Shown here piece after piece: positions 17,685 to 26,237 of a stretch of 64,000 bases of DNA. The stretch is from Ramlibacter ginsenosidimutans (GTDB lineage Bacteria; Pseudomonadota; Gammaproteobacteria; Burkholderiales; Burkholderiaceae_C), in NCBI RefSeq assembly GCF_042678185.1, contig NZ_JBHUDQ010000003.1; one strand, 5' to 3'. The notes beneath the pieces are model-generated. The model did no database searches, was not told where the DNA came from, and worked only from the letters and a program-made list of their open reading frames with translations. The position numbers and the translations under genes were made by a program. How positions within the stretch are numbered: the stretch's first letter is position 1; each line of letters begins with the position of its first letter.

Positions 17685-18193
17685 TGGCCAGCCGCTGGTC
17701 CCGCATCTTCAAGCACCGCTGGCTGGACGAGGCCGACACGCGGCGCGCCCTGCCCGGCGAGTCACTGCGGCGCCTCGCCGAGCACGTGGCCGCGAGCGAG
17801 CGGCAGCACACGGGCGAGATCCGCATTTACGTCGAGGCCGGACTGCCCCTGGGCTACCTGTGGCGCGGCGCCAGTCCGCGCGAACGGGCGATCGCCATGT
17901 TCGGCAAACTGGGCACCTGGGACACCGAGCAGAACAACGGCGTGCTGATCTACCTGCTGCTGGCGGATCGCGCGATCGAAGTCGTGGCCGACCGCGGGCT
18001 GAGCCGCCACGTCCCGCCGGAGCAGTGGCGGCAGATCACGCGCAGCATGGCCGATGCGTTCGCCGCGGGCCGCTTCGAAGAGGGACTGGTGCAGGCGATC
18101 GACGCCGTCGGAGCGGAGCTCGTGCGCCACTTCCCCGCTGCGCCGGGCGCGGCGAACCCGAACGAACTGCCCGACGAGCCCGCGCTGGGCTGA
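17684..18193 (+). CDS. Second TPM domain protein, soluble
   Basis: The ATG at 17684 shares its A with the stop of the preceding gene. The 169-residue product is a TPM domain without signal peptide or Gly-rich tail: FKHRWLDEADTRRALP, HTGEIRIYVE, NNGVLIYLLLADRAIEVVADRG and FAAGRFEEGLVQAIDAVG. The pairing of one secreted and one cytosolic TPM protein after lemA is common in Burkholderiales. Confidence 0.88.
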   Translation: MASRWSRIFKHRWLDEADTRRALPGESLRRLAEHVAASERQHTGEIRIYVEAGLPLGYLWRGASPRERAIAMFGKLGTWDTEQNNGVLIYLLLADRAIEVVADRGLSRHVPPEQWRQITRSMADAFAAGRFEEGLVQAIDAVGAELVRHFPAAPGAANPNELPDEPALG

Positions 18194-18276
18194 GCCCCGC
18201 TGTAGGCGACGAGGAGCGCCCGGGCGCGGCCCGTGCCGCTGGACGCCGGGGGCCGGTCAGGCAAGATGTGGCGAGC

Positions 18277-19665
18277 ATGGAACAGACCGCAACCCCGAAC
18301 GCCGCCCTTTCGGCCCCCGCGATGCAGCGGCCGCTGTGGAAGACCTTCCTGTTCTTCCTCGGCCCCATGATCCTGGCGAACTTCCTGCAAGGGCTCTCCG
18401 GCACCCTGAACAACATCTTCGTGGGGCAGATGCTGGGCACGCGGGCCCTGGCCGCCGTCGCGGGCCTGTTCCCGCTGGTGTTCTTCTTCATCTCGCTGGT
18501 GATCGGCATCGGCGCCGGCGCGTCCGTGCTGATCGGACAGGCCTGGGGCGCGCGCGAACCGCACAAGGTGAAGGCCATCGCGGGCACCGCCATCGCGCTG
18601 GGCCTGGTGCTCGGTGCGCTTGTTGCGCTGTTCGGCGGCGTGTTCACCGGCCCGATGCTGCGGGCGCTCGGCACACCGGCCGACGTGATGCCGGCCGCGC
18701 TCGGGTATGCGCGCGTGATGATGCTTGCCATGCCGGGACTGCTGGTCTTCATCCTCTTCACGCAGTTGCTGCGCGGCGTCGGCGACACGGTCACGCCGCT
18801 GTGGGCGCTGGGGATTTCCACCGCGGTGTCGTGCGTGCTCACGCCGGCCTTCATCCGCGGCTGGGCCGGCCTGCCGCAACTGGGCGTGACCAGCGCGGCC
18901 GCCGCGTCGATCGCCTCGTTCGCCTGCGCGCTGCTGTTCCTCGTCTTCTACCTGCGCCACAAGCGCCACGCGCTCGCGCCCGATCGCGAGCTGCTGCAGT
19001 CGCTGCGCATCGATCCGCGGCTGCTCAAGCTGGTGGTGAAGATCGGCCTGCCCACCGGCGTGCAGATGATCGTGATCTCCGTGGCCGAGATCGCCCTGCT
19101 CTCCATGGTGAACGCGTACGGCTCCAGCGCGACGGCGGCCTATGGCGCCGTGAACCAGGTGGTGAACTACGTGCAGTTCCCGGCGCTGTCCATCGCGATC
19201 ACGGCTTCGATCCTGGGCGCGCAGGCGATCGGCCGCGGCCACGCCGACCGGCTGCGCGCCATCACGCGCACCGGCCTGAAGATGAACCTCGTGATCACGG
19301 GCACCCTGGTGGTCCTGGGCTACCTGTTCTCGCGCCACATCATGGGCCTGTTCATCACCAGCGCTCCCGTGATCGAGCTGGCGCAGGGGCTGTTGCACAT
19401 CATGTTGTGGAGCAGCCTGGTGTTCGGCTTCGCATCCGTGCTCAGCGGCGTGATGCGTGCGAGCGGCGCGGTGCTGGTGCCTACGGCCATCTCGATCTGC
19501 TGCATCGTCGCGATCGAAGTGCCCTCTGCCTGGGCCTTGAGCCACTGGCGCGGCCTGCAGGGCATCTGGATGGCCTATCCCATCACGTTCACGGCGATGC
19601 TGATCGGCCAGGCGCTGTACTACACGCTCGCGTGGAAGAAGCGCAAGATCGTGCGGATGGTCTGA
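18277..19665 (+). CDS. MATE family efflux transporter
   Basis: The 462-residue protein has about twelve hydrophobic helices in two related halves. The N-terminal MATE pattern is GPMILANFLQGLSGTLNNIF, followed by GAGASVLIGQAWGARE. MATE proteins export cationic or planar compounds with Na+ or H+; the substrate cannot be told. The start ATG at 18277 is 83 bases after the TPM gene, so it is probably a separate unit. Confidence 0.92.
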   Translation: MEQTATPNAALSAPAMQRPLWKTFLFFLGPMILANFLQGLSGTLNNIFVGQMLGTRALAAVAGLFPLVFFFISLVIGIGAGASVLIGQAWGAREPHKVKAIAGTAIALGLVLGALVALFGGVFTGPMLRALGTPADVMPAALGYARVMMLAMPGLLVFILFTQLLRGVGDTVTPLWALGISTAVSCVLTPAFIRGWAGLPQLGVTSAAAASIASFACALLFLVFYLRHKRHALAPDRELLQSLRIDPRLLKLVVKIGLPTGVQMIVISVAEIALLSMVNAYGSSATAAYGAVNQVVNYVQFPALSIAITASILGAQAIGRGHADRLRAITRTGLKMNLVITGTLVVLGYLFSRHIMGLFITSAPVIELAQGLLHIMLWSSLVFGFASVLSGVMRASGAVLVPTAISICCIVAIEVPSAWALSHWRGLQGIWMAYPITFTAMLIGQALYYTLAWKKRKIVRMV

Positions 19666-19733
19666 GCGTGCTGCGCGAGTACGAAGCGCAGCTGTTTCCG
19701 GAAGTCACCTACGCGCGCTGGGACGCGCGCAGC

Positions 19734-20831
19734 TCACTCTCGGACTTCGCCGTTCGGCTTGAGCAGCGCCATGGCGACGTAGCTGCCGCCGTGGTGGAAG
19801 CCCGGCCTGAAGTCGACGACGTAGCCGCCCGCGTCGTAGCGGCCCAGCGTCGCGAGCGACCGGTGCAGCGACGCACGCGTGAGCTCCTTGCCCGAGCGCT
19901 TCATGCCCTCGACCAGCACCTTGGCGGCGATGCAGGACTCGACCGCCGTCACCGACATCGGCTCCTTGTAGCCGGCGGCGTTCCACGCATCGGTGCATTC
20001 ACGGATCACGGCGACGCTTTGCGTGCGCGGCGTCGGCACGTCGATGGCGACGGAGACGCCGGAGGCGTCCGGTCCGAGCGCCTTGGCCAGCTGGCTCGCA
20101 CCGGCGAACGACAGGCTGGTGATCATGGTCGCGCGATTCGCGGCCTTGAGCTTCTTGATCATCTGCGCCGCGGGCGCGTACAGCGTCGTCACGACCAGCA
20201 CGTTGGGGTCGGAGGCGACGACGGCCTTGAAATTCGCATCGGTGACGTCGGCGTTCCGCTGGATGGCGACGGACACCGGCTGCCGGTTGAACTTCTTCAG
20301 CACGGCGGCCACCGTTTCGAAGTTCTGCCTGCCCACGGCGTCGTCGTAGTGCAGCACCGTGACCCGGGTCGAACCCAGGTTGCCCCAGAAATTGACGATC
20401 TTCTCGATCTCGTCCGCGTAGGTGGCGCGGATCGTGTAGACGTACTCGTTCTGCTTGCGGATGGTGTCGGCGCCGGTGAACGGCGCGAAGAACGGCACCT
20501 TGCCTTCCAGCACCGTCGGCATGGACGGGACGCTCAGGGTGGACGAGGCGTAGCCGAACAGCGCGACCACGTTCTGCTCGTTCACCAGCTTCTGCGTGTT
20601 CTCGGCCGCCACCTTTGCGTCGTTGCGGTCGTCCAGCGTCACCAGCTTGATGCGACCCTGCGGCAGCCCGCCCGCGTCGTTCACCTTCTTGAAGTACGCC
20701 AGCGCGCCGTTGCGGATGTCGTTCCCCAGTTCCGCGTTGCCGCCGGTGAGCGGGGCGGATTGCCCAACCAGGATGTCCTGGGCGAACACGGGCGCGGCGG
20801 CGAGCAGCAGGGAGCAGGCAAGAAGGCGCAT
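19734..20831 (-). CDS. Branched-chain-amino-acid-type ABC transporter substrate-binding protein
   Basis: The 365-residue protein has a signal peptide (MRLLACSLLLAAAPVFA) and a type I periplasmic binding fold: ILVGQSAPLTGGNAELG, FFAPFTGADTIRKQNEYVY and AVVASDPNVLVVTTLYAPAA. The start is ATG 20831, with GGAGAG about eleven bases upstream; an in-frame TTG at 20849 is unlikely. No permease or ATPase genes adjoin it, so it is an orphan receptor or serves a transporter elsewhere. Some members of this family in Burkholderiales are sensory receptors. Confidence 0.87.
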   Translation of the reverse strand: MRLLACSLLLAAAPVFAQDILVGQSAPLTGGNAELGNDIRNGALAYFKKVNDAGGLPQGRIKLVTLDDRNDAKVAAENTQKLVNEQNVVALFGYASSTLSVPSMPTVLEGKVPFFAPFTGADTIRKQNEYVYTIRATYADEIEKIVNFWGNLGSTRVTVLHYDDAVGRQNFETVAAVLKKFNRQPVSVAIQRNADVTDANFKAVVASDPNVLVVTTLYAPAAQMIKKLKAANRATMITSLSFAGASQLAKALGPDASGVSVAIDVPTPRTQSVAVIRECTDAWNAAGYKEPMSVTAVESCIAAKVLVEGMKRSGKELTRASLHRSLATLGRYDAGGYVVDFRPGFHHGGSYVAMALLKPNGEVRE

Positions 20832-21024
20832 GAAGGGGGTTCTCTCCAACTACGAGCGGCCTGGGGCCGTCCGGGTGAAGGTTACGCCAGCTGGGCCATC
20901 GCCGCCACCGGTCCGGCCCGCAGCGTGGGGCCGACGCCACTAAGGCAATTGCCTACACGCGACTACAAGCTCGCTCCACAGGCCGGCGGACGCGCAGGCC
21001 CCAGACTCTGGCGTGGACGAACCA

Positions 21025-21783
21025 ATGAACCTGCAGTGGCCCTCCCTCCTGTGGATCGTGCGCCATGGCCAGAGCGCCGGCAATGTCGCGCGCGATGCGG
21101 CCGAGGCCGCGGGCCAGGTGCTGATCGACGTGGAGTTCCGCGACATCGACACACCGCTGTCCCGGCTGGGCGAGGAGCAGTCGCGCGCCCTCGGCCGCTG
21201 GTTCGCCCGGCTGCCGGCGCCCCAGCGGCCGCAGGTCCTCCTGTGTTCGCCCTACGTGCGTGCGCGCGAGACGGCGCGGCTGATCGTGCAGGAAGCCGGA
21301 TGGGCCGGTGAGCTCCTGCGGCTGCGGGTCGATGAACGCCTGCGCGAAAAGGAATTCGGCATCCTCGACCGGCTGACGCGCCACGGCATCCGCGAGAAAT
21401 ATCCCGAGCTGCACGAACAGCGCAGCCACGTCGGCAAGTTCTACTTCCGCCCGCCTGGCGGCGAGAGCTGGTGCGACGTGATCCTGCGCCTGCGCAGCCT
21501 CACCGAGATGATGGCGCGGGAATACGCCGGCCAGCGTGTGCTGGTGGTCGCGCACCAGGTGATCGTCAACTGCATGCGCTACCTGCTGGAGAACCTGGAC
21601 GAGGAACAGATCCTCGCGATCGACCGCATGGGCGACGTGCCGAACTGCGGGGTCACCTCGTACCGGCTCGACCCTGCCGCGCAAACGCTGGTGCCCGACC
21701 TGGTGAATTTCATCGCGCCGCTGCTGCAGCAGGGCGCCCCCGTCACCGCCGAGCCCGACGCGGCGGTCGCGGCCAAGCCATGA
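21025..21783 (+). CDS. Histidine phosphatase family protein (phosphoglycerate-mutase-like)
   Basis: The catalytic motif LWIVRHGQSAGN is near the N-terminus. The second arginine (SPYVRARETARL) and second histidine (VLVVAHQVIVNCMR) are present, so the phosphohistidine site is complete. The start is ATG 21025; a GTG at 21013 adds four residues. It overlaps the next gene as ATGA, suggesting co-transcription with the NADHX repair enzyme. The substrate is unknown. Confidence 0.85.
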   Translation: MNLQWPSLLWIVRHGQSAGNVARDAAEAAGQVLIDVEFRDIDTPLSRLGEEQSRALGRWFARLPAPQRPQVLLCSPYVRARETARLIVQEAGWAGELLRLRVDERLREKEFGILDRLTRHGIREKYPELHEQRSHVGKFYFRPPGGESWCDVILRLRSLTEMMAREYAGQRVLVVAHQVIVNCMRYLLENLDEEQILAIDRMGDVPNCGVTSYRLDPAAQTLVPDLVNFIAPLLQQGAPVTAEPDAAVAAKP

Positions 21784-22733
21784 ACGCCGCGTCGCGGGAA
21801 GGCGAGGTTGACGACGCGCTGTTGCGCGCCTGGCCGCTGCCGGTGCCCGACGCCGACGGCGACAAGGAAAGCCGCGGGCGCGTGCTGGTGGTGGCGGGCA
21901 GCCGCGAGATGCCCGGCGCCGCGGTGCTCGCCGCGACGGCGGCCTTGCGCGCGGGCGCAGGCAAGCTGGTGATCGCCACGCCGGCGTCCGTGGCCCAGGG
22001 CGTGGCGCTGGCGATGCCGGAGGCGCGCGTCATCGCGCTGCCGGAAGGCAGCGACGGCAGCCCCACGATCGCGGGCTTGCCTGCGCTGCAGGCGCTCGCC
22101 TCGGCCACCGCCTGCCTGCTGGTGGGCCCCGGCATGATCGGCGAGGTGGGCACGCCGCGCTTCGTGGAAGCGCTCCTGCCGCTCTTTCGCGCCAGCACCG
22201 TGCTGCTCGATGCGCTGGCCATGGACGTGGTGCGCAGCCTGCGCCGCTTCGCGCAGCCCGTGCTGCTGACGCCGCATGCCGGCGAGATGGCCCACCTCAC
22301 CGGCCGCGACAAGGAAGACCTGCAGGCGCAACCCCGCGACATCGCCGTGCGGGAGGCCGCAGCCTGGAACGCGGTGCTCGCGTTGAAGGGCCCGACCACC
22401 TGCATCGCCACGGCCGACGGGCGCGCCTGGCTGCACCGGGCCGAAGCACCGGGGCTGGGCACGTCGGGATCGGGGGACGTGCTGTCGGGAATCATCGCAG
22501 GGCTGGCCGCGCGAGGCGCAGCGCCGGAGCAGGCCGCGGTGTGGGGCGTGGCGCTGCACGCGCGGGCCGGGGAAGCGCTCGCGCGCCGCATCGGTCGCGT
22601 CGGGTACCTGGCGCGGGAGCTGTCGGCGCAGGTGCCTGCGCTGATGAACGCGCTGGCACCTGCCGACCTCGCCGACCTCGCCGACCTCGCCGACCAGGAG
22701 ACTGCGCGGCCGAGAGCTGCGCCGGTGGCCTAG
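21780..22733 (+). CDS. nnrD: ADP-dependent NAD(P)H-hydrate dehydratase
   Basis: The 317-residue protein has the carbohydrate-kinase-like CARKD fold. GRVLVVAGSREMPGA binds nucleotide, LLTPHAGEMAHLTG is conserved, and LGTSGSGDVLSGIIAGLAARG carries the catalytic aspartate. It dehydrates damaged NADHX/NADPHX using ADP. No NnrE epimerase domain is fused, so the epimerase must lie elsewhere. Near the C-terminus ADLADLADLAD reflects a short DNA repeat. Its TAG stop shares bases with the stop of the convergent sigma gene. Confidence 0.9.
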   Translation: MNAASREGEVDDALLRAWPLPVPDADGDKESRGRVLVVAGSREMPGAAVLAATAALRAGAGKLVIATPASVAQGVALAMPEARVIALPEGSDGSPTIAGLPALQALASATACLLVGPGMIGEVGTPRFVEALLPLFRASTVLLDALAMDVVRSLRRFAQPVLLTPHAGEMAHLTGRDKEDLQAQPRDIAVREAAAWNAVLALKGPTTCIATADGRAWLHRAEAPGLGTSGSGDVLSGIIAGLAARGAAPEQAAVWGVALHARAGEALARRIGRVGYLARELSAQVPALMNALAPADLADLADLADQETARPRAAPVA

Positions 22734-23959
22734 AGCTGCGCCGCGCGCGCCTGCAGGAAGCTGCGCACCGCCGGGTCGCGCTCGAGCCCGATCGCGCGCC
22801 GATACGCTTCGGCCGCCTCGTCGCGCCGCTGGCAGCGCGCAAGCAGGTGGGCACGCGCAGCCCAATACGGCTGGTACTGGGCGAACGGCGCCGATGCGGC
22901 CACCTGGTCCAGCGCCTCGAGCGCTGCGGCCGGTCCGCGCACGTCCGCGAGCGCGACCGCCCGATTGAGCGCGGCGACGGGCGACGCGGTGAGCTCCTCC
23001 AGCGCGGCATAGAGCAGCAGGATCGCCTGTGGATCCGGACGCACACCGTGGCGGCGCTCGGCATGCGCGGACTGCAGCGCGGCCTCCAGCTGGTAGCGCC
23101 CGCGCCGGCCGAGTGCATTGGCTTGCAGCAGCAGCGCCTCGGCTTCGTCGAGCAACGCGGCGTCCCACAGCGCGACCTCCTGTTCCGCGAGCGGCACGTA
23201 ATCGCCCGACGCGCTGCGGCGTGCCGGCAGGCGCGCCTGCGCGTAAAGCATCAGCGCGAGCAGCCCCAGCGCCTCGGGCTCCTGCGGCAGCAGCTGCACG
23301 AGCAGGCGGCCCAGCCAGATCGCCTCCTCCGCGAGGTTGCGGCGCGCCGGGTCGGCGCCCGCGTCGCTCCAGCCTTCCGCGTAGACGGCGTAGATCGCGG
23401 CCAGCACGGCGTCCACGCGCTCGGCCCAGGCGCTGCGCGGCGGCACCTCGAAAGGAATGCCCGCCTCGCGGATCTTCGCCTTCGCGCGCACGAGCCGTTG
23501 ACCCATGGCGGCCGGCGCCACCAGGAACGCGGACGCTATCGTGGCCGCATCGAAGCCGAGCACCGTCTGCAGCATGAGCGGCGCGCGCACCGCGGCGTCG
23601 ATCGCCGTATGCGCGCACGCGAACATGAGGCGCAGGCGCTCGTCGGGGATGCCGCTGTCGTCGGGCGGATCGGCGAGTTCCTCGAGCAGCAGCAGGTGCT
23701 CGGCCGCGGCTTCGCCACGCACGCTGGCCCGCACGCGATCGACCTGGCGGCGGCGCGCGACGGTGAGCAGCCAGGCTTCCGGAGTCGATGGAATGCCGTG
23801 CACGGGCCAGTCGACCAGCGCAGCCATGAAGGCTTCCGACAGGGCATCCTCTGCGCCGGCGACGTCGCGCGTGCGGGCGGAGAGGAAGGCGACCAGCTTG
23901 CCGTAGCTGCGGCGCGCCGCGGCTTCGGCAGCCAGGGCGGCGGGCGCGCCGGACTGCAT
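22730..23959 (-). CDS. ECF sigma factor with C-terminal TPR-like domain (ECF42-like, DUF6596)
   Basis: Sigma region 2 (residues about 15-80: VAGAEDALSEAFMAALVDWP, then PEAWLLTVARRRQVDRVRA) and region 4 are followed by a 250-residue helical extension containing TPR-like repeats (WAARAHLLARCQRRDEAAEA). This layout, with a YCII/DGPF gene directly upstream, is that of the ECF42 group, which lacks an anti-sigma factor and depends on its C-terminal domain. The start is ATG 23959, five bases after the YCII stop. Target promoters are unknown. Confidence 0.88.
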   Translation of the reverse strand: MQSGAPAALAAEAAARRSYGKLVAFLSARTRDVAGAEDALSEAFMAALVDWPVHGIPSTPEAWLLTVARRRQVDRVRASVRGEAAAEHLLLLEELADPPDDSGIPDERLRLMFACAHTAIDAAVRAPLMLQTVLGFDAATIASAFLVAPAAMGQRLVRAKAKIREAGIPFEVPPRSAWAERVDAVLAAIYAVYAEGWSDAGADPARRNLAEEAIWLGRLLVQLLPQEPEALGLLALMLYAQARLPARRSASGDYVPLAEQEVALWDAALLDEAEALLLQANALGRRGRYQLEAALQSAHAERRHGVRPDPQAILLLYAALEELTASPVAALNRAVALADVRGPAAALEALDQVAASAPFAQYQPYWAARAHLLARCQRRDEAAEAYRRAIGLERDPAVRSFLQARAAQL

Positions 23960-23964
23960 CGCGC

Positions 23965-24324
23965 TCAGTACGAGTCCATCGGCCAGACGGGGCGGACTTC
24001 CATCGTCCCGTGGCTCGCGCCCGGACAACGCGCGGCCCAGGACAGGGCCGCGTCCAGGTTCGGCACGTCGATCAGGTAGTAGCCGCCCAGTTCCTCGCGC
24101 GTCTCGATGAAGGGCCCGTTCTGCACTTCGGTCTTGCCGTCGCGCATCCGCACGACCGTGCCGCTCGAAGCCGGCCGCAGCCGGTTGCTGCCGCGCATGA
24201 CGCCGGCCCCCTGCAGCGCCTCCGTATAGGCGCGGTAGGCGGACAGCATCTGCTGGCGCGCCGCTTCCGGGACGGCCTCGGCGTTGCCGCTGGTTTCGCT
24301 GTGGATCAACAAGAGGTATTCCAT
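23965..24324 (-). CDS. YCII/DGPF domain protein, partner of the ECF sigma factor
   Basis: The 119-residue product has the YCII ferredoxin-like fold: MEYLLLIHSETSG, then VQNGPFIETREELGGYYLIDV (its NGPF is a variant of the DGPF motif) and AARCPGASHGTMEVRPV. The start ATG at 24324 has AAGGAG upstream. YCII/DGPF proteins are typically encoded with, and often transcribed by, ECF42-type sigma factors; the biochemical role is unknown. Confidence 0.9.
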   Translation of the reverse strand: MEYLLLIHSETSGNAEAVPEAARQQMLSAYRAYTEALQGAGVMRGSNRLRPASSGTVVRMRDGKTEVQNGPFIETREELGGYYLIDVPNLDAALSWAARCPGASHGTMEVRPVWPMDSY

Positions 24325-24423
24325 GACGTGCTCCTTGCGTTCAGGATGCCGCACCATGCGGCGTCCTGGCAATGTCGTCCCAGGGCGGCGTCTTTCGACA
24401 CCGACCCGATTGTCTGCGCGCCG

Positions 24424-24454
24424 GAAACGAAAAGGCCGGCGTCGTGCGCCGGCC
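24424..24454 (-). terminator. Intrinsic terminator after the Bug receptor gene
   Basis: On the minus strand GGCCGGCG and CGCCGGCC form a perfect 8-bp stem with a five-base loop (24454-24434), followed by TTTTCGTTTC. It begins 27 bases after the stop of the upstream gene (24481). Confidence 0.85.
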
Positions 24455-24480
24455 CCGGGCCCCCGCTTCGTCCCGTTCGG

Positions 24481-25449
24481 TCAATTCGCCGTGATCTTCG
24501 CCTTGGTGATCACCTCGGCCCAGCGCTTGCGCATGTCGCGGATCCAGGCGGCCGAAGCTTCGGGCGACAGGCCCGTCGGCGTGTAGTCCGCCTGCCGGTC
24601 CAGGTCCATGACCTCCTTGCTGTTCATGGCCGCCTGCGCCTCGCGGGCGAGCAGCTGCAGGATTTCCTTGGGCGTGCCCGCCGGCGCGGCGAGCACGTAG
24701 GCGAAGCTGGCATTGAAACCGGGATAGCCGAGCTCGGCCACGGTGGGAACGTCGGGCGCCGAGGGCGACCGCGCGTTGCCCGACACCGCAAGCGCCTTCA
24801 GCTTGCCTGCCTTCGCCTGCGGCCAGATCCCGCTCACGACGGCGAACACGCTGTCCACCTGGCCGCCCATGACGTCGACCACGGAGGCGCCCGTGCCCTT
24901 GTACGGCACGTGCGTCATGTCCAGCCCGGCGTTGGCGAGGAAGGCGGCCATGGTGAGGTGGCTTGGCGAGCCGTTGCCGCCGGAGGCATACGACAGGTGC
25001 TGCGTCTTGGCCAGCTGCACGAACTCGGGCAGGGAGTTCGCCTTCACGTTCGGGCCCACGGCCAGCATCTGGCTGTAGGTGACCGGCACGCTGATGATCG
25101 CCAGGTCCTTGCTCCCGTCGAAGGGCATCTTGTCGTACAGCGAGGGATTGACCGTCAAGGTCGTGTCGAGCGCGAACAGCAGCGTGTAGCCGTCCGCCGG
25201 CGCCTTCGCCACCATGTCGGCGCCCACGTTGCCGCCGGCCCCGGCGCGGTTGTCGATGATGAAGGGCTGCTTGAGCTTCTCCGACATCTGCTTGACCACC
25301 GCGCGCGCGAACGCGTCCAGCGGCCCGGGCACCGTGGTCACGATGACGCGCACGGGCTTCTCCGGATAGTCGGCGAGCGCCGGGGTCGCCACCGCGAGCG
25401 CAGCCAGGGCGGCCAGCGCGCCCATCCACTTGTTCATTGCTTTCACCAT
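24481..25449 (-). CDS. Tripartite tricarboxylate transporter-type (Bug) substrate-binding protein
   Basis: The 322-residue protein has a signal peptide cleaved after PALA (about residue 26), then the TctC/Bug signature YPEKPVRVIV, DNRAGAGGNVGADMVAKAPADGYTL over residues about 65-90, and SYASGGNGSPSHL. Bug proteins capture carboxylates and are greatly expanded in Burkholderiales. No TctA/TctB membrane genes are adjacent. The start is ATG 25449, just after AAGGAG; MNKW at 25437 is possible. It ends in a strong terminator. Confidence 0.9.
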   Translation of the reverse strand: MVKAMNKWMGALAALAALAVATPALADYPEKPVRVIVTTVPGPLDAFARAVVKQMSEKLKQPFIIDNRAGAGGNVGADMVAKAPADGYTLLFALDTTLTVNPSLYDKMPFDGSKDLAIISVPVTYSQMLAVGPNVKANSLPEFVQLAKTQHLSYASGGNGSPSHLTMAAFLANAGLDMTHVPYKGTGASVVDVMGGQVDSVFAVVSGIWPQAKAGKLKALAVSGNARSPSAPDVPTVAELGYPGFNASFAYVLAAPAGTPKEILQLLAREAQAAMNSKEVMDLDRQADYTPTGLSPEASAAWIRDMRKRWAEVITKAKITAN

Positions 25450-25537
25450 CTCTCCTTCACATCGAATCAACCAAGGTCCAGGCCGCCGCCAGCGGATGCA
25501 CGGACCACCAAGCTCCACTCCCCTGCCGTCCCGCTGC

Positions 25538-26227
25538 TCACATGCCCACCGCCACCCGCGCCGGCTGGATGCGCCGCACGATCTCCTCCGAGCCGAGCAC
25601 ATCGCCGAAGAACAACATCCAGTTCTGCAGGCTGTGCTCGTGCTCCTGCGGTGTCACGGCGGAGAGCGCGTCGTGCACCATCACGGTTGCGTAGTCCATC
25701 ATCATTGCGTCGCGCGCCGTCGATTCGCAGCAGACGTTGGTGACGGTCCCTCCAACCAGCACATGCGTGACGCCGCGCTCGCGCAGCACCGCATCGAGCG
25801 ATGACGATCCGGGTACCAGCGCGCTGTAGCAGCGCTTCGTGACCCGTACGTCGCCCGGTGCCACGTGCAACCCTGGCGCGATCTGGAAGCCGGGATGGCT
25901 GCTGGCCAGCTCGCGCAGGCGCCGCGCGCTGCGCTCCGGCGTCAGCATGGTCGCGTGATGGTGCGACCAGAAGTCCTGCGCGCCGTCGGCGCTGGTCTGC
26001 ACCCAGACCACGTGGCCGCCGGCTTGCCGCAACGCGTCGGCCAGGCGATTCACCGCCGGGAAGGTGGCTCGCGCAGCGGCGCATTCGCCCAGGTAGCCGG
26101 GCTGCGTGTAGTAGTTCTGCAAGTCGACGACGACGAACGCGGTGCGCGCGGCATCGAAGCGTTCGTACGGGTGCAGGCAGCCTTGCCGGGCCACCACGCG
26201 ATCCACCACCCACTGCGGGAATTCCAT
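25538..26227 (-). CDS. Isochorismatase-family cysteine hydrolase
   Basis: The catalytic triad is visible: D35 (FVVVDLQNYY), K131 (VRVTKRCYSA) and C166 (GTVTNVCCESTARDA), where a second cysteine, C167, replaces the usual valine. The 229-residue length suits amidohydrolases such as N-carbamoylsarcosine amidohydrolase, nicotinamidase or ureidoacrylate hydrolase. The start ATG at 26227 has AAGGAG upstream and is eleven bases after the permease gene, so it probably belongs to the ABC importer operon and acts on the imported compound or a product of it. Confidence 0.87.
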   Translation of the reverse strand: MEFPQWVVDRVVARQGCLHPYERFDAARTAFVVVDLQNYYTQPGYLGECAAARATFPAVNRLADALRQAGGHVVWVQTSADGAQDFWSHHHATMLTPERSARRLRELASSHPGFQIAPGLHVAPGDVRVTKRCYSALVPGSSSLDAVLRERGVTHVLVGGTVTNVCCESTARDAMMMDYATVMVHDALSAVTPQEHEHSLQNWMLFFGDVLGSEEIVRRIQPARVAVGM

Positions 26228-26237
26228 GGCGGCTCCT

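Noticed and set aside
22660..22700. GACCTCGCC microrepeats at the end of nnrD as a functional repeat
   Set aside because: Four short units coding ADL; likely simple slippage in a disordered tail.
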